Origin: Aeromicrobium marinum DSM 15272
GTDB lineage: Bacteria; Actinomycetota; Actinomycetes; Propionibacteriales; Nocardioidaceae
Direction: 5' to 3'
Assembly: GCF_000160775.2 (NCBI RefSeq)
Contig: NZ_CM001024.1
Span: forward strand, 918,113 to 982,112
DNA length: 64,000 nt
Shown here: positions 46,638 through 54,763 of the stretch, piece by piece
How positions within the stretch are numbered: the stretch's first letter is position 1
How the letters are laid out: every line of letters starts with the position of its first letter
The notes under the pieces: model-generated
Database searches by the model: none
What the model saw: the letters and a program-made list of their open reading frames with translations, nothing else
What the model was told of the DNA's origin: nothing
Made by a program: the position numbers and the translations under genes

Positions 46638-46825
46638 GGTGCATTCCTCCTTCCGGTGGGCTCGGCCCCGGGGCGGGGCGAGGGGGGGTTCAGTTGGCCG
46701 ATGAAGCTGAGCTTGAACGCGCGCAGGCAGCTGCGACACTCCCAGGCGCCGTGCGTGTCGCCGTGCGGGTGCAGGTCCTCGTCGGCGCAGTACGGGCAGT
46801 GGAAGGGTGCGGCGCGCCCGCTCAT
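46634..46825 (-). CDS. Small zinc-ribbon-like protein of the sulfite reductase operon
   Basis: The 63-residue protein carries CPYC (residues 10-13) and CRSC (30-33), spaced like a zinc ribbon, and His-rich DLHPHGDTH between them. Its start overlaps the sulfite reductase stop and its stop overlaps the CbiX start, both as ATGA, so it is translated as part of the operon. Similar miniproteins accompany sir genes in actinobacteria; the role is unknown. Confidence 0.85.
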   Translation of the reverse strand: MSGRAAPFHCPYCADEDLHPHGDTHGAWECRSCLRAFKLSFIGQLNPPSPRPGAEPTGRRNAP

Positions 46826-48498
46826 CGCAGGACCGCCTCGTCGGCGCGAGCCACCCACCGGGCGAAGGACTCGCCCTCCGTGCGGTCGGTCAGGTAGCCC
46901 CGGGTCAGCTTCTCGACGTAGTCCGGGAGGTCCTCGCCGGTGACCTTGTGGGCCCGCAGCTTGCGGCCGAAGCCGGCCTCGAGCCCCAGGGCGCCGCCCA
47001 GGTGCACCTGGAAGCCCTCGACCTGCTCGCCGGACGCGTCCATGACGAGCATGCCCTTCAGGCCGATGTCCGCGACCTGGATCCGGGCGCAGGAGTTGGG
47101 GCATCCGTTGACGTTGACGGTGATCGGCGTGTCCAGCTCGGGGACGCGCTTCTCCATCTCGGTGATGAGGTCGGCGCCGCGCTGCTTGGTCTCGATGATC
47201 GCGAGCTTGCAGAACTCGATGCCGGTGCACGCCATGGTGTTGCGGCGCCAGGCCGAGGGGCGCGCCTCGAGGCCGACGGCGGCGAGATCGGCCACGGCCG
47301 GCTCGATGTCGGTCTCGTCGATGTCGAGCACGACGAGCTTCTGGTGAGCGGTCGTGCGGATGCGGTCGGTGCCGTAGCGCTCGGCGATGTCGGCGACCTG
47401 ACCCAGCACGGCGCCGGACACGCGGCCCACAGCAGGCGCCACCCCGAGGTAGAACTTGCCGTCCTTCTGGGGGTGCACGCCGACGTGGTCCCCGGGCGTC
47501 TCCGGCAGCGCCGGGGCGGGGCCGTCGGTGAGCCGGCGTCCCAGGTACTCGTCCTCGAGCACCTGACGGAACTTCTCCACGCCCCAGTCGGCGATGAGGA
47601 ACTTGATCCGGGCCCGGGTCCGCAGGCGGCGGTAGCCGTAGTCGCGGAAGACGCGGGCGACGCCCGCCCACACCTCGGGGGCCTCCTCGGAGCTCAGCCA
47701 CACGCCGAGCCGCTGGGCGAGCATCGGGTTGGTCGACAGGCCGCCGCCGACCCACAGGTCCCAGCCCGGACCGTGCTCGGGGTGCTCCACCCCGACGAAC
47801 GCGATGTCGTTGATCTGCGGGACGGTGTCGTGGTCGGGGTTGCCGCTGACGGCTGTCTTGAACTTGCGCGGCAGGTTCGACAGCTCGGGGTCACCGATGT
47901 AGCGGGACTCGATCTCTCGGATCACCTCGGTCCCGTCGATGATCTCGCTCGCGGCGATGCCGGCCACGGGGGAGCCCAGGATGATGCGCGGGCAGTCGCC
48001 GCAGGCCTCCTGCGTGTGCAGTCCGACGGCCTCGAGGCGGCGCCAGATCTCCGGCATGTCCTCGACCCGGATCCAGTGCAGCTGGACGTTCTGGCGGTCG
48101 GTCAGGTCCGCGGTGTCGCGCCCGAACTCCGTCGAGATGCCGGCGATGGTCCGCAGCTGCTCGACGTTCAGCTGTCCGCCGTCGATGCGCACCCGCAGCA
48201 TGAAGTAGGAGTCCTCCAGCTCCTCGGGCTCCAACGTGGCCGTCTTGCCGCCGTCGATGCCGGGTTTGCGCTGGGTGTACAGACCCCACCACCGGAACCG
48301 TCCGCGCAGGTCGGCCTTGTCGATGTAGTCGAAGCCGCGGTGGGCGTAGACGTTCTCGATGCGCGCCCGCACGTTCAGCGGGTTGTCGTCCTTCTTGATC
48401 TGCTCGTTGGCCGTCAGCGGCTCGCGGTAGCCCAGGGCCCACTGGCCCTCACCGCGGGACGGGCGGGGGCGGCGGGCGATTGCGGGGGAGTCAGCCAT
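46822..48498 (-). CDS. sir: Ferredoxin-dependent sulfite reductase (NirA/Sir type)
   Basis: The 558-residue enzyme reduces sulfite to sulfide with sirohaem and a 4Fe-4S cluster. The cluster ligands are CTGIEFCK near residue 421 and GCPNSCA near 464. The Tyr of GLYTQRKPG and the Cys of ACGDCPR correspond to the covalently linked Tyr-Cys pair of mycobacterial NirA, favouring sulfite over nitrite. It heads the operon and follows a leader peptide and hairpins. Confidence 0.95.
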   Translation of the reverse strand: MADSPAIARRPRPSRGEGQWALGYREPLTANEQIKKDDNPLNVRARIENVYAHRGFDYIDKADLRGRFRWWGLYTQRKPGIDGGKTATLEPEELEDSYFMLRVRIDGGQLNVEQLRTIAGISTEFGRDTADLTDRQNVQLHWIRVEDMPEIWRRLEAVGLHTQEACGDCPRIILGSPVAGIAASEIIDGTEVIREIESRYIGDPELSNLPRKFKTAVSGNPDHDTVPQINDIAFVGVEHPEHGPGWDLWVGGGLSTNPMLAQRLGVWLSSEEAPEVWAGVARVFRDYGYRRLRTRARIKFLIADWGVEKFRQVLEDEYLGRRLTDGPAPALPETPGDHVGVHPQKDGKFYLGVAPAVGRVSGAVLGQVADIAERYGTDRIRTTAHQKLVVLDIDETDIEPAVADLAAVGLEARPSAWRRNTMACTGIEFCKLAIIETKQRGADLITEMEKRVPELDTPITVNVNGCPNSCARIQVADIGLKGMLVMDASGEQVEGFQVHLGGALGLEAGFGRKLRAHKVTGEDLPDYVEKLTRGYLTDRTEGESFARWVARADEAVLR

Positions 48499-48580
48499 GG
48501 TTCGCTTTCAGGTGCGTGCGCGACCCCGTCCCGGCACGGGAGGGATTCGAGCGCATCGGGGTCGTCAGGACGGATGCGAC
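48499..48580 (-). promoter_or_regulatory. Candidate attenuator between leader peptide and sir
   Basis: On the minus strand CGACCCCG and CGGGGTCG can form a long-range 8-bp stem that encloses a TCCCG-TGC-CGGGA hairpin. The pairing options, directly after a Cys-ending reading frame, suggest cysteine-responsive attenuation. This is inference from sequence only. Confidence 0.45.
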
Positions 48581-48661
48581 CTACGAACAGAGCATGGTGC
48601 GGGCGCGACCGAGATCGACGTGGAGTCGTTCCACGAGCCAGATCGTCTGCGCCGTCAGCAT
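48581..48661 (-). CDS. Putative cysteine leader peptide upstream of sir
   Basis: The 26-codon frame begins MLTAQTIWLV and ends LHVDLGRARTMLCS. The VDLxR...LC pattern matches, from memory, the short actinobacterial leader peptides annotated upstream of sulfur-assimilation genes. A Cys codon directly before the last residue would make ribosome progress sensitive to Cys-tRNA. It has only a weak ribosome binding site (CTGAAGCC). Confidence 0.6.
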   Translation of the reverse strand: MLTAQTIWLVERLHVDLGRARTMLCS

Positions 48662-48713
48662 GGCTTCAGTGTCGGCCGCGCGTTCCGTGACCACAACATG
48701 GAATCCCATGGAA

Positions 48714-48740
48714 TGAGACGGCTGTCTGGATGGTGAGACG
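48714..48740. promoter_or_regulatory. Direct repeat TGAGACG-N13-TGAGACG upstream of the sir leader
   Basis: The two copies (48714-48720 and 48734-48740) start 20 bp apart, about two helical turns. Next to them are two copies of CATGGAAT (about 48697-48713). A regulator binding region for the sulfite reductase operon is inferred; no clear -35/-10 pair was fixed. The rest of 48662-48794 shows no other feature. Confidence 0.4.
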
Positions 48741-48794
48741 AGGACGGTGAAATCCCTGGAACGACGACGCCGATGTGGGCTGGGTCACACCTCG

Positions 48795-49418
48795 TCATTC
48801 AGCGGGGACGAGCAGACCCATCAGGTAGGCGCCGGCGCCGGCGCCGAGCAGTCCGGCTCCCGCGGCGACGGCGGCCACGTCCCACGGCAGGGCGTCGGCC
48901 GTGGCGAGGCCGAGGACCGCGGCGGGGTGGGCCATCGCGACCAGGCTCAGCGGCGCGACGGCTCCGGCCACGACGGGCGGGACCACCAACAGCCCGGCGG
49001 GACCGTCCCCGTCGACGCTGAAGACGACCCAGGTGCCGATCAGTCCGACCAGGGCAGCGGAGACGCCGGCCACGACGAGGGTGGGCGGCGCGATGATGGC
49101 GACCGGGCCCCATTCGTCGGCCACCGCGAGACCACCCAGCCCGCCCAGGACGGCGCCCACCACCTGGGCCGTCACGAGCGGCAGCAACGCCGACCACCGG
49201 TAGCGGCGGACCACGGCGAGCGCCAGGGCTGCGGACGGTCCTGACAGGGCGAGTCCGGACTGGTCGGGGGTGTGGTGGAACGTCGCCAGCCAGCCGAACA
49301 GCGCGGTCACCGCGGCGACGGCGAGCACGGCCGACGCGACGTCACCCGCCCTGAGGGCGAGGGCGGTGGTGAAGGTGAGGACGGCGGCCGAGACGGCTCC
49401 GAACACGAGTGGGCGCAC
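48795..49418 (-). CDS. Degenerate aquaporin (MIP)-like membrane protein
   Basis: The 207-residue protein has six hydrophobic segments arranged as two halves. The first half reads SGPSAALALAVVRRYRW...LLPLVTAQVVGAVLGG, matching the MIP pattern after SG, but NPA is replaced by PSA (61-63). The second half has HPAAVLG (164-168) where MIPs have NPARSxG, so the selectivity-filter Arg is lost. The start is a GTG with GGAGG 5 nt upstream. It may not conduct water; a degenerate relative is inferred. Confidence 0.6.
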   Translation of the reverse strand: MRPLVFGAVSAAVLTFTTALALRAGDVASAVLAVAAVTALFGWLATFHHTPDQSGLALSGPSAALALAVVRRYRWSALLPLVTAQVVGAVLGGLGGLAVADEWGPVAIIAPPTLVVAGVSAALVGLIGTWVVFSVDGDGPAGLLVVPPVVAGAVAPLSLVAMAHPAAVLGLATADALPWDVAAVAAGAGLLGAGAGAYLMGLLVPAE

Positions 49419-49561
49419 GTCGGCCTCCGGTCAGGACTGCGGTGGGATGGGCGGGTGGGGGCGACGATACCGCCGCCGGTCACGCGGGGCGGGGTCGCCG
49501 CGACGTGGGACGCGGCGTCGAGGTACCGGGAGGAGCGGCCCGCTGTCGCTACGGTGGAGCC

Positions 49562-50449
49562 ATGTCGGTCGAGCGCGCCGGGCGCCCGGCCCTCCGAGAC
49601 CACGGGGCGCAGGTGGCGGCCCACACGGTGTCCACGTGTCTGCGGCACCGGGTCACCGGTCTGGCGGCCGAGGCGGCGTTCTTCGCGATCCTGTCGCTGC
49701 CGCCGCTGATCTTCGGCCTGGCCGGCACGATCGGGTTCGTCGCCGAGCGCTACCGGGTGGCGCAGGTCGAGGTGTTCAAGGACCGCGTGCTCGAGCTGGC
49801 GTCGCAGGCCCTCACCCCGAGCACGGTGGACCAGGTGATCGCGCCGACCCTGGACGAGGTCCTCGAGGGCGGCCGGTTCGACGTGGTGTCCATCGGGTTC
49901 GTCCTGGCCCTCTGGTCGGGCTCGCGCGCCCTCAACGTGTTCATCGACACCATCACGATCATGTACGGACTCGGCGGCAGGCGGGGGATCGTGAAGACCC
50001 GCGCCCTGTCGTTCGGGCTCTACGCGGTGGCGCTGGTCATCGGGATCGTGCTGGTTCCCCTCGTGCTGGCGGGGCCGGAGGTGGTGCGGGCCCTGGTCCC
50101 CGACGAGGCCACCTTCATGACGGCCCTGTACTGGCCGGCCGTGCTGCTGATGTCGGTGGGGTTCCTCGCCTCGCTCTACCACTGGGCCGTGCCCGAGCGG
50201 AAGAGCTGGGCCGCCGGGCTGCCCGGGGCCGCGTTCACGTTGCTCATGTGGGTGCTGGGGGCCTACTTCGTGCGGTGGGCGCTGGGGTTCAGCAGCGGCG
50301 GAACGTCGATCTACGGTCCGTTGGCGGCACCCATCGCGGTGCTGCTGCTGTTGTACGTGCTGTCGATCTCGGTGCTGATCGGTGCCGCGATCAACGCGGC
50401 GATCGACGAGCTGCGCCACCCGCGCGCCGAGGTCACCGGGTCGGACTGA
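49562..50449 (+). CDS. YihY/BrkB-family membrane protein
   Basis: The 295-residue protein has about six membrane helices and the family motifs LAAEAAFFAILSLPPL and SIYGPLAAPIAVLLLLYVLS. TACGGT lies 6 nt before the ATG. The family (once called ribonuclease BN) has no proven function. The 3' end overlaps the convergent neighbour by 17 bp. Confidence 0.9.
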   Translation: MSVERAGRPALRDHGAQVAAHTVSTCLRHRVTGLAAEAAFFAILSLPPLIFGLAGTIGFVAERYRVAQVEVFKDRVLELASQALTPSTVDQVIAPTLDEVLEGGRFDVVSIGFVLALWSGSRALNVFIDTITIMYGLGGRRGIVKTRALSFGLYAVALVIGIVLVPLVLAGPEVVRALVPDEATFMTALYWPAVLLMSVGFLASLYHWAVPERKSWAAGLPGAAFTLLMWVLGAYFVRWALGFSSGGTSIYGPLAAPIAVLLLLYVLSISVLIGAAINAAIDELRHPRAEVTGSD

Positions 50450-51092
50450 ACCGCAGTTCCAGCTGGGGGGCGGCCGAGACGAGCCGCCCACGCTGCCACG
50501 CCAGGTGGATGACCACCGCCGCCGTGAGTGACCCGAGACCGCCGAGGACGAGATCGGCCAGGGTGTCGCCGTAGGCGCTCATGCGCTCGGGAGAGACGCT
50601 CAGGAACGCGTAGTACTCCGCGACCTCCCACACCAGCGCCGCCGTGACACCGAAGGCGAGGCCGCGTTCGACGACGGCGACCCGGGTCGACGTGTGGTGC
50701 ATCGTCAGCAGAATGACGGCAGCGGCCAGCAGCCCGGTGTTCATGAAGTGCATCCAGTCGTCGAACCACACGACCCGGTCGTACAGGTCGAGGCGGTTGC
50801 CGAGGATGTCGGTGAAGCACGTGACGGTGATGAGCAGGTCCGCCATCCAGGGGAACGAGGCCCGGTCGCGCCAGAAGACGTACCAGAGGGCCGGGATCGT
50901 GAACGAGATCAGCGGGTACCCGACGGCCCGGGCGCCGGCCCCCTTGTCCTCCATGTTGCCGAGGTCGGGGCTGGAGATGGCCATCGCCAGCAGCACGATG
51001 AGGACGGCCTTCGCGGCGAGGTCGAAGCTGCGGATCACCTGCGGCGTGTCGTAGCGGGTCTCGGCGAAGGTCTCGTCGCGGGGCTCGTTCAC
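50433..51092 (-). CDS. Polytopic membrane protein of unknown function
   Basis: The 219-residue protein has about six helices and conserved-looking motifs NRLDLYDRVVWFDDWMHFMN and VWEVAEYYAF (residues about 98-117 and 158), like the DUF2238/YjdF-type family. The start is a GTG, 7 nt after TAGGGT (51105-51100). The charged residues in helices suggest a transport or lipid-related role; this is unproven. Confidence 0.75.
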   Translation of the reverse strand: MNEPRDETFAETRYDTPQVIRSFDLAAKAVLIVLLAMAISSPDLGNMEDKGAGARAVGYPLISFTIPALWYVFWRDRASFPWMADLLITVTCFTDILGNRLDLYDRVVWFDDWMHFMNTGLLAAAVILLTMHHTSTRVAVVERGLAFGVTAALVWEVAEYYAFLSVSPERMSAYGDTLADLVLGGLGSLTAAVVIHLAWQRGRLVSAAPQLELRFSPTR

Positions 51093-51149
51093 GCGCCTGA
51101 CCCTACGCGAGGCGCGTTCCGGGCCGCGGGACCTGCGGCTCGCCGACCA

Positions 51150-51178
51150 TTGACCCCCTGCCTACTGATGAGTAGCCT
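51150..51178 (+). promoter_or_regulatory. Sigma-70-type promoter of the lipase gene
   Basis: TTGACC (51150-51155) and TAGCCT (51173-51178) are separated by 17 bp. A leader of roughly 20 nt with GAGGGAG follows. Confidence 0.6.
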
Positions 51179-51206
51179 TCGGGCACCACATCACGAGGGA
51201 GATGTC

Positions 51207-52508
51207 ATGCGTCGTCTGCGCGCGGGGTTGTTGTCGGTCGTTCTCGTCGTCGGGTTGATGGGCGCGGCACCGTCCGCCACGGCGAAGACGGACTGGTTCC
51301 CCCAGCCGTCCGCCGCCGAGATCGCGGACGCGGAGCCGGGCGAGGTCTTCAAGACCCGCACCGTCTTCTACCGGCTCGCGGGCATCCCGTTGCCGCTGAG
51401 GACCGTCCAGCTGATGTTCCGCACGACCGACCAGCAGGGTCGGCCGTCGGCGGGCGTCACCTCCGTGGTCCAGCCGTTGCTGGCCCTCGGGCCTCGCAGG
51501 GCGGTCTCCTACCAGTCGTTCTACGACTCGCTCAACCCTGCCGACCAGCCGTCCCGCGTGATCGCCGGCAACCAGCGGTTCCCGGGCGGCGCGATCGTCA
51601 ACGTCGAGACCCTGCTGATCGCCCCCCTGCTCCTGCAGGGGTTCACCGTCATCATCCCCGACACCCAGGGGCAGACGGCCAACTTCGCCGCCGGTCGCGA
51701 GTACGGCGCGGTCACCCTCGACTCGATCCGGGCATCCCTGGCCACGGCCGCGACGGGCCTGTCCGCGCGGACCAAGGTCGGGATGATCGGGTACTCCGGC
51801 GGTTCCATCGCGACCGGCTGGGCCGCCCAGCTCCAGCCGGACTACGCCCCCGAGCTCTCCGGCAACCTCGTCGGTGCTGCCGAGGGTGGCGTGCTCGTCG
51901 CTCCGGCGCACAACCTGCGCTACATCGAGGGCAGCACGATCTGGGCCGGCGTCGCGCCCATGGCCGTCGCCGGGATCGGGCGGGCGTTCGACGTCGACTT
52001 CGAGCCCTACCTGAACGAGCGGGGCTCGACCCTGCTGCAGGACATCCAGGACGACTCCATCGCCGAGGTGCTGGGCGCCTATCCCGGCCTGACCTGGGCG
52101 GACCTGGTGAAGCCGGAGTTCGTGAACCCCAACTCGATCCCCGAGTTCGTCACGTCGGTCAACGCCGTCAACCGTGGAGCGGCGGACTCCCCGGGCATCC
52201 CGATGTTCATCGGCCAGGCGGCCAACGGGATCCTCGAGGGGACGCCGGCCGGGCCCGCCGGCATCGGTCCGGGCGACGGCGTCATGATCGCCGGCGACGT
52301 GCGGACCCTGGCCCGCCAGTTCTGCGAGGACGGCACGACGGTGCAGTACCGCCAGTACGACCTGCTGAGCCACTTCACGGCCGTCGCGGTGTGGCTGCCG
52401 GAGGCCTTGGCCTGGCTCACGACGCGGTTCACCTCGATCCCGGCGCCGGACAACTGCGCGTCGATCGCCCCGGGCAACCCGCTGGATCTCGAGGTCCTCG
52501 CCCGCTGA
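51207..52508 (+). CDS. Secreted lipase family protein
   Basis: The 433-residue protein has a signal peptide (cut after SATA, about residue 27) and the fold of the secretory lipase (LIP) family: FYDSLNPADQPSRVIAGN, nucleophile elbow GYSGG near residue 196, and a C-terminal His in LLSHFTAVAVWLPEAL. It probably hydrolyses extracellular acyl esters or triglycerides. A terminator follows at once. Confidence 0.88.
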   Translation: MRRLRAGLLSVVLVVGLMGAAPSATAKTDWFPQPSAAEIADAEPGEVFKTRTVFYRLAGIPLPLRTVQLMFRTTDQQGRPSAGVTSVVQPLLALGPRRAVSYQSFYDSLNPADQPSRVIAGNQRFPGGAIVNVETLLIAPLLLQGFTVIIPDTQGQTANFAAGREYGAVTLDSIRASLATAATGLSARTKVGMIGYSGGSIATGWAAQLQPDYAPELSGNLVGAAEGGVLVAPAHNLRYIEGSTIWAGVAPMAVAGIGRAFDVDFEPYLNERGSTLLQDIQDDSIAEVLGAYPGLTWADLVKPEFVNPNSIPEFVTSVNAVNRGAADSPGIPMFIGQAANGILEGTPAGPAGIGPGDGVMIAGDVRTLARQFCEDGTTVQYRQYDLLSHFTAVAVWLPEALAWLTTRFTSIPAPDNCASIAPGNPLDLEVLAR

Positions 52509-52517
52509 CTCCACGTC

Positions 52518-52550
52518 GAAGCCCCGGAATCCTGAGGATTCCGGGGCTTC
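52518..52550. terminator. Hairpin terminator between lipase and tRNA-Val
   Basis: Perfect 15-bp arms GAAGCCCCGGAATCC and its complement flank a TGA loop, suitable for both the lipase and the convergent tRNA transcript. Confidence 0.85.
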
Positions 52551-52554
52551 ATGG

Positions 52555-52629
52555 TGGTGGGCGATACTGGGTTTGAACCAGTGACCTCTTCCGTGTCAGG
52601 GAAGCGCGCTACCGCTGCGCCAATCGCCC
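52555..52629 (-). tRNA. tRNA-Val(GAC)
   Basis: Acceptor arms GGGCGAT/ATCGCCC, anticodon loop CTGACAC (GAC) and T loop GGTTCAAACC. CCA is encoded. It is 66/72 identical to tRNA-Val(CAC) on the other strand at 53794. Confidence 0.95.
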
Positions 52630-52652
52630 GTGCTGTGAAGTTGTGACATTCG

Positions 52653-52723
52653 AGGTGGGTACGGGATTTGAACCCGTGTACACGGATTTGCAGTCCGTTG
52701 CCTCGCCTCTCGGCCAACCCACC
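52653..52723 (-). tRNA. tRNA-Cys(GCA)
   Basis: Acceptor arms GGTGGGT/ACCCACC, anticodon loop CTGCAAA (GCA), and discriminator U as expected for tRNA-Cys. CCA is not encoded. It lies between tRNA-Gly and tRNA-Val in one minus-strand cluster. Confidence 0.95.
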
Positions 52724-52748
52724 GCAGGATGGGTGTGAACCCTCTCCG

Positions 52749-52820
52749 AGCGGACAACGAGATTCGAACTCGCGACCCTCACCTTGGCAAGGTGATGCTC
52801 TACCACTGAGCTATGTCCGC
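52749..52820 (-). tRNA. tRNA-Gly(GCC)
   Basis: Acceptor arms GCGGACA/TGTCCGC, anticodon loop TTGCCAA (GCC), T arm with GTTCGAATC, and discriminator U. It is the first gene of the Gly-Cys-Val cluster. Confidence 0.95.
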
Positions 52821-52890
52821 ACTGCCCCGAAATCGGGGCGACACGAAACGATAGCCCACGCGACGACGGCCGTTCAAACCGGGGTGGGCG

Positions 52891-52896
52891 TACCGT
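52891..52896 (+). promoter_or_regulatory. -10 box TACCGT of the aminodeoxychorismate lyase gene
   Basis: TACCGT is followed by GACGCC and the ATG at 52903, the leaderless 6-nt spacing. Confidence 0.5.
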
Positions 52897-52902
52897 GACG
52901 CC

Positions 52903-53736
52903 ATGTTGGCATGGGTGAACGGGGAGCGGTTGGAATCGCCGGAGCGCCCGGCGATCGGGGTGCTCGACCACGGTCTTGTGGTGGGTGACGGCGTGTTCGA
53001 GACGGTCAAGGTCGAGTCGGGCGAGCCGTTCGCGCTGACCCGTCACCTCGACCGTCTGGAGCGCTCGGCGCGTGGTCTGGGGATCGACCCGCCGGACCTC
53101 GGAGCCGTCCGTGAGGGGGTCGCCGCGACGCTCGACGGCCAGGACCTGCCGTTCGGTCGCATCCGCATCACCGTCACCTCGGGACCGGGGCCGCTGGGAT
53201 CACCCCGTGGAGACGCCGGACCCACCCTGATCGTCGTCACCGAGCCCTGCGAGCGGCCGCCATCGGTCAGCGCCCTCGTCACCGTCGGGTGGCCGCGCAA
53301 CGAGCGAGGCGCGCTGGCCGGCCTGAAGACCACGTCGTACGCCGAGAACGCGGTGATGGTGGAGCACGCCCGCCGGCACGGCGCCTCCGAAGCCGTCATG
53401 CCGAACACGCAGGGGCTGCTCTGCGAGGGGACCGGGTCGAACATCTTCTACGTGGTGGGGGAGCGGCTCATCACCCCGACGCTCGCCTCCGGCTGCCTGG
53501 CGGGAGTCACGCGTGCCTTGGTGCTGCAGTGGTGCGCGGGAGAGCTCGACGTGGCCGAGGTCGACGCGCCGGTCGAGGTCCTGCAGGCTGCCGACGAGGT
53601 GATCCTGGTGGGGACGACCCGTGACGTGCAGGCCATCGCCCGGGTCGACGACCGCGAGCTGGCCGCGCCGGGTCCGGTCACCCGGCAGGCGCAGGAGATC
53701 TGGGCCCGCGAGGCCGCCCGCTCGACGGACCCCTAG
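52903..53736 (+). CDS. pabC: Aminodeoxychorismate lyase / class IV aminotransferase
   Basis: The 277-residue PLP enzyme has the class IV fold: VLDHGLVVGDGVFETVKV, the PLP-lysine in LKTTSYAENAVM near residue 142, EGTGSNIFYV, and the C-terminal EVILVGTTRDVQAI. In folate synthesis it releases pyruvate from aminodeoxychorismate to give p-aminobenzoate. A D-amino-acid or branched-chain aminotransferase of the same class cannot be excluded, as no pabA or pabB lies nearby. Confidence 0.8.
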   Translation: MLAWVNGERLESPERPAIGVLDHGLVVGDGVFETVKVESGEPFALTRHLDRLERSARGLGIDPPDLGAVREGVAATLDGQDLPFGRIRITVTSGPGPLGSPRGDAGPTLIVVTEPCERPPSVSALVTVGWPRNERGALAGLKTTSYAENAVMVEHARRHGASEAVMPNTQGLLCEGTGSNIFYVVGERLITPTLASGCLAGVTRALVLQWCAGELDVAEVDAPVEVLQAADEVILVGTTRDVQAIARVDDRELAAPGPVTRQAQEIWAREAARSTDP

Positions 53737-53793
53737 CGCGACCGGGGCCCGTGCCACGGCGACCGGCCGAGGTGGGCTAATGTTGCCCCGCAG

Positions 53794-53865
53794 GGGCGAT
53801 TGGCGCAGTGGTAGCGCGCTTCGTTCACACCGAAGAGGTCACTGGTTCGAACCCAGTATCGCCCA
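53794..53865 (+). tRNA. tRNA-Val(CAC)
   Basis: Acceptor arms GGGCGAT/ATCGCCC, anticodon loop TTCACAC (CAC) and T loop GGTTCGAACC. CCA is not encoded. The 3' end is the left border of a candidate integrated segment. Confidence 0.95.
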
Positions 53866-53873
53866 CCCAGCAG
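53860..53873 (+). repeat. Left copy of a 14-bp direct repeat (att-like)
   Basis: CGCCCACCCAGCAG comprises the last 6 nt of tRNA-Val(CAC) and 8 nt of its trailer. The identical sequence recurs at 55591-55604. Confidence 0.6.
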
Positions 53874-53959
53874 AAACAGTCTCTGACCAGCGGAAACGCG
53901 GTCAGGGACTGTTCTCGTTTCTGGCCACGTGCAACAGCAAACGAGAAGAGGAGACTGCT

Positions 53960-54157
53960 ATGAGCGCCATCCACTGCCCCACCGGGTGCGGCGTCGGCAC
54001 GACTGGTGACGGCCAGCACCGGCGGCCGAACGCGAACTCTGTGACGCGCCACGCTCGGATGCAGCGAACCGACTCCCAGTGGCAGCTAGACCGCGATCTG
54101 TCGGCGCATGGCAAGTCTCTGGCCAGTCCCGACGTCGCGATGGACATCGCTGTCTGA
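53960..54157 (+). CDS. Possible small protein in the island
   Basis: A 65-residue frame (starting MSAIHCPTGCGVG) follows a strong AGAGGAG ribosome binding site at 8 nt. It has no recognisable domain. It overlaps an open minus-strand frame, so it could be spurious. Confidence 0.3.
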   Translation: MSAIHCPTGCGVGTTGDGQHRRPNANSVTRHARMQRTDSQWQLDRDLSAHGKSLASPDVAMDIAV

Positions 54158-54466
54158 GAGCTCGGCTTCGACTTCCCGGTCGATCTCGGAGGGCAAGATC
54201 TCCCAGTCGGGGGGCGCGCCTGCAATCGGCCACCCCTTGCGGCCCCATCGATTCCTTGCTTGCAGCGGGTCTTACGACTCCACCTCTGACACCTCGAGTC
54301 CTTCTTCATGTGCGGCAACGGCAAAGAAACGCAGGCCTGCCTGCGGCTTGCGGCACATGTGTCTCGTGACCCACGAAGTCCCGTACTCGAATCCCACGGT
54401 GCGGTTGTCGTCATCGATTCTGCGTCGGTATTGGTGCGCCCGAACAGAGACCAGCTCCTCTGGTGG
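54086..54466 (-). pseudogene. Decayed coding fragment in the island
   Basis: Two same-frame segments, 54466-54275 and 54271-54086, are separated by a single TAA. Each reads like real protein (GFEYGTSWVTRHMCRKPQAG; RKGWPIAGAPPDWEILPSEI) but neither has a plausible start codon. A gene inactivated by a 5' deletion and a nonsense codon is inferred. The family was not recognised. Confidence 0.3.
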
Positions 54467-54763
54467 TCAAGCCTGCGTCGCAGCGCCGCTCCGGCAGAAC
54501 GGGTCCCCTGATCGTTCAGAGGACCCCTGAGTCGCCGGAAATCCAACTATCGCCGTCCTGCCCGACTGGTGGGAGTGAGCAGGTGCCACCCGAGGCAACA
54601 GCCCGCGGTCAGCCCTCGATCCACGTACGCGTCACACGCTGACTGTTGCCGAACGGCCGACGAACAGCGAACGGCTCCCGCTCGGACCTGCCCAGGCCGC
54701 GACCCTTGCGCGGCTTGCGCAGAGCGCAGCCGCGGAAGGAACGCGACGGATACAGTGGCGGCC

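Noticed and set aside
53825-54052. Minus-strand frame ending GDTGFEPVTSSV
   Set aside because: The ending is the familiar antisense translation of a tRNA T arm, here tRNA-Val(CAC).
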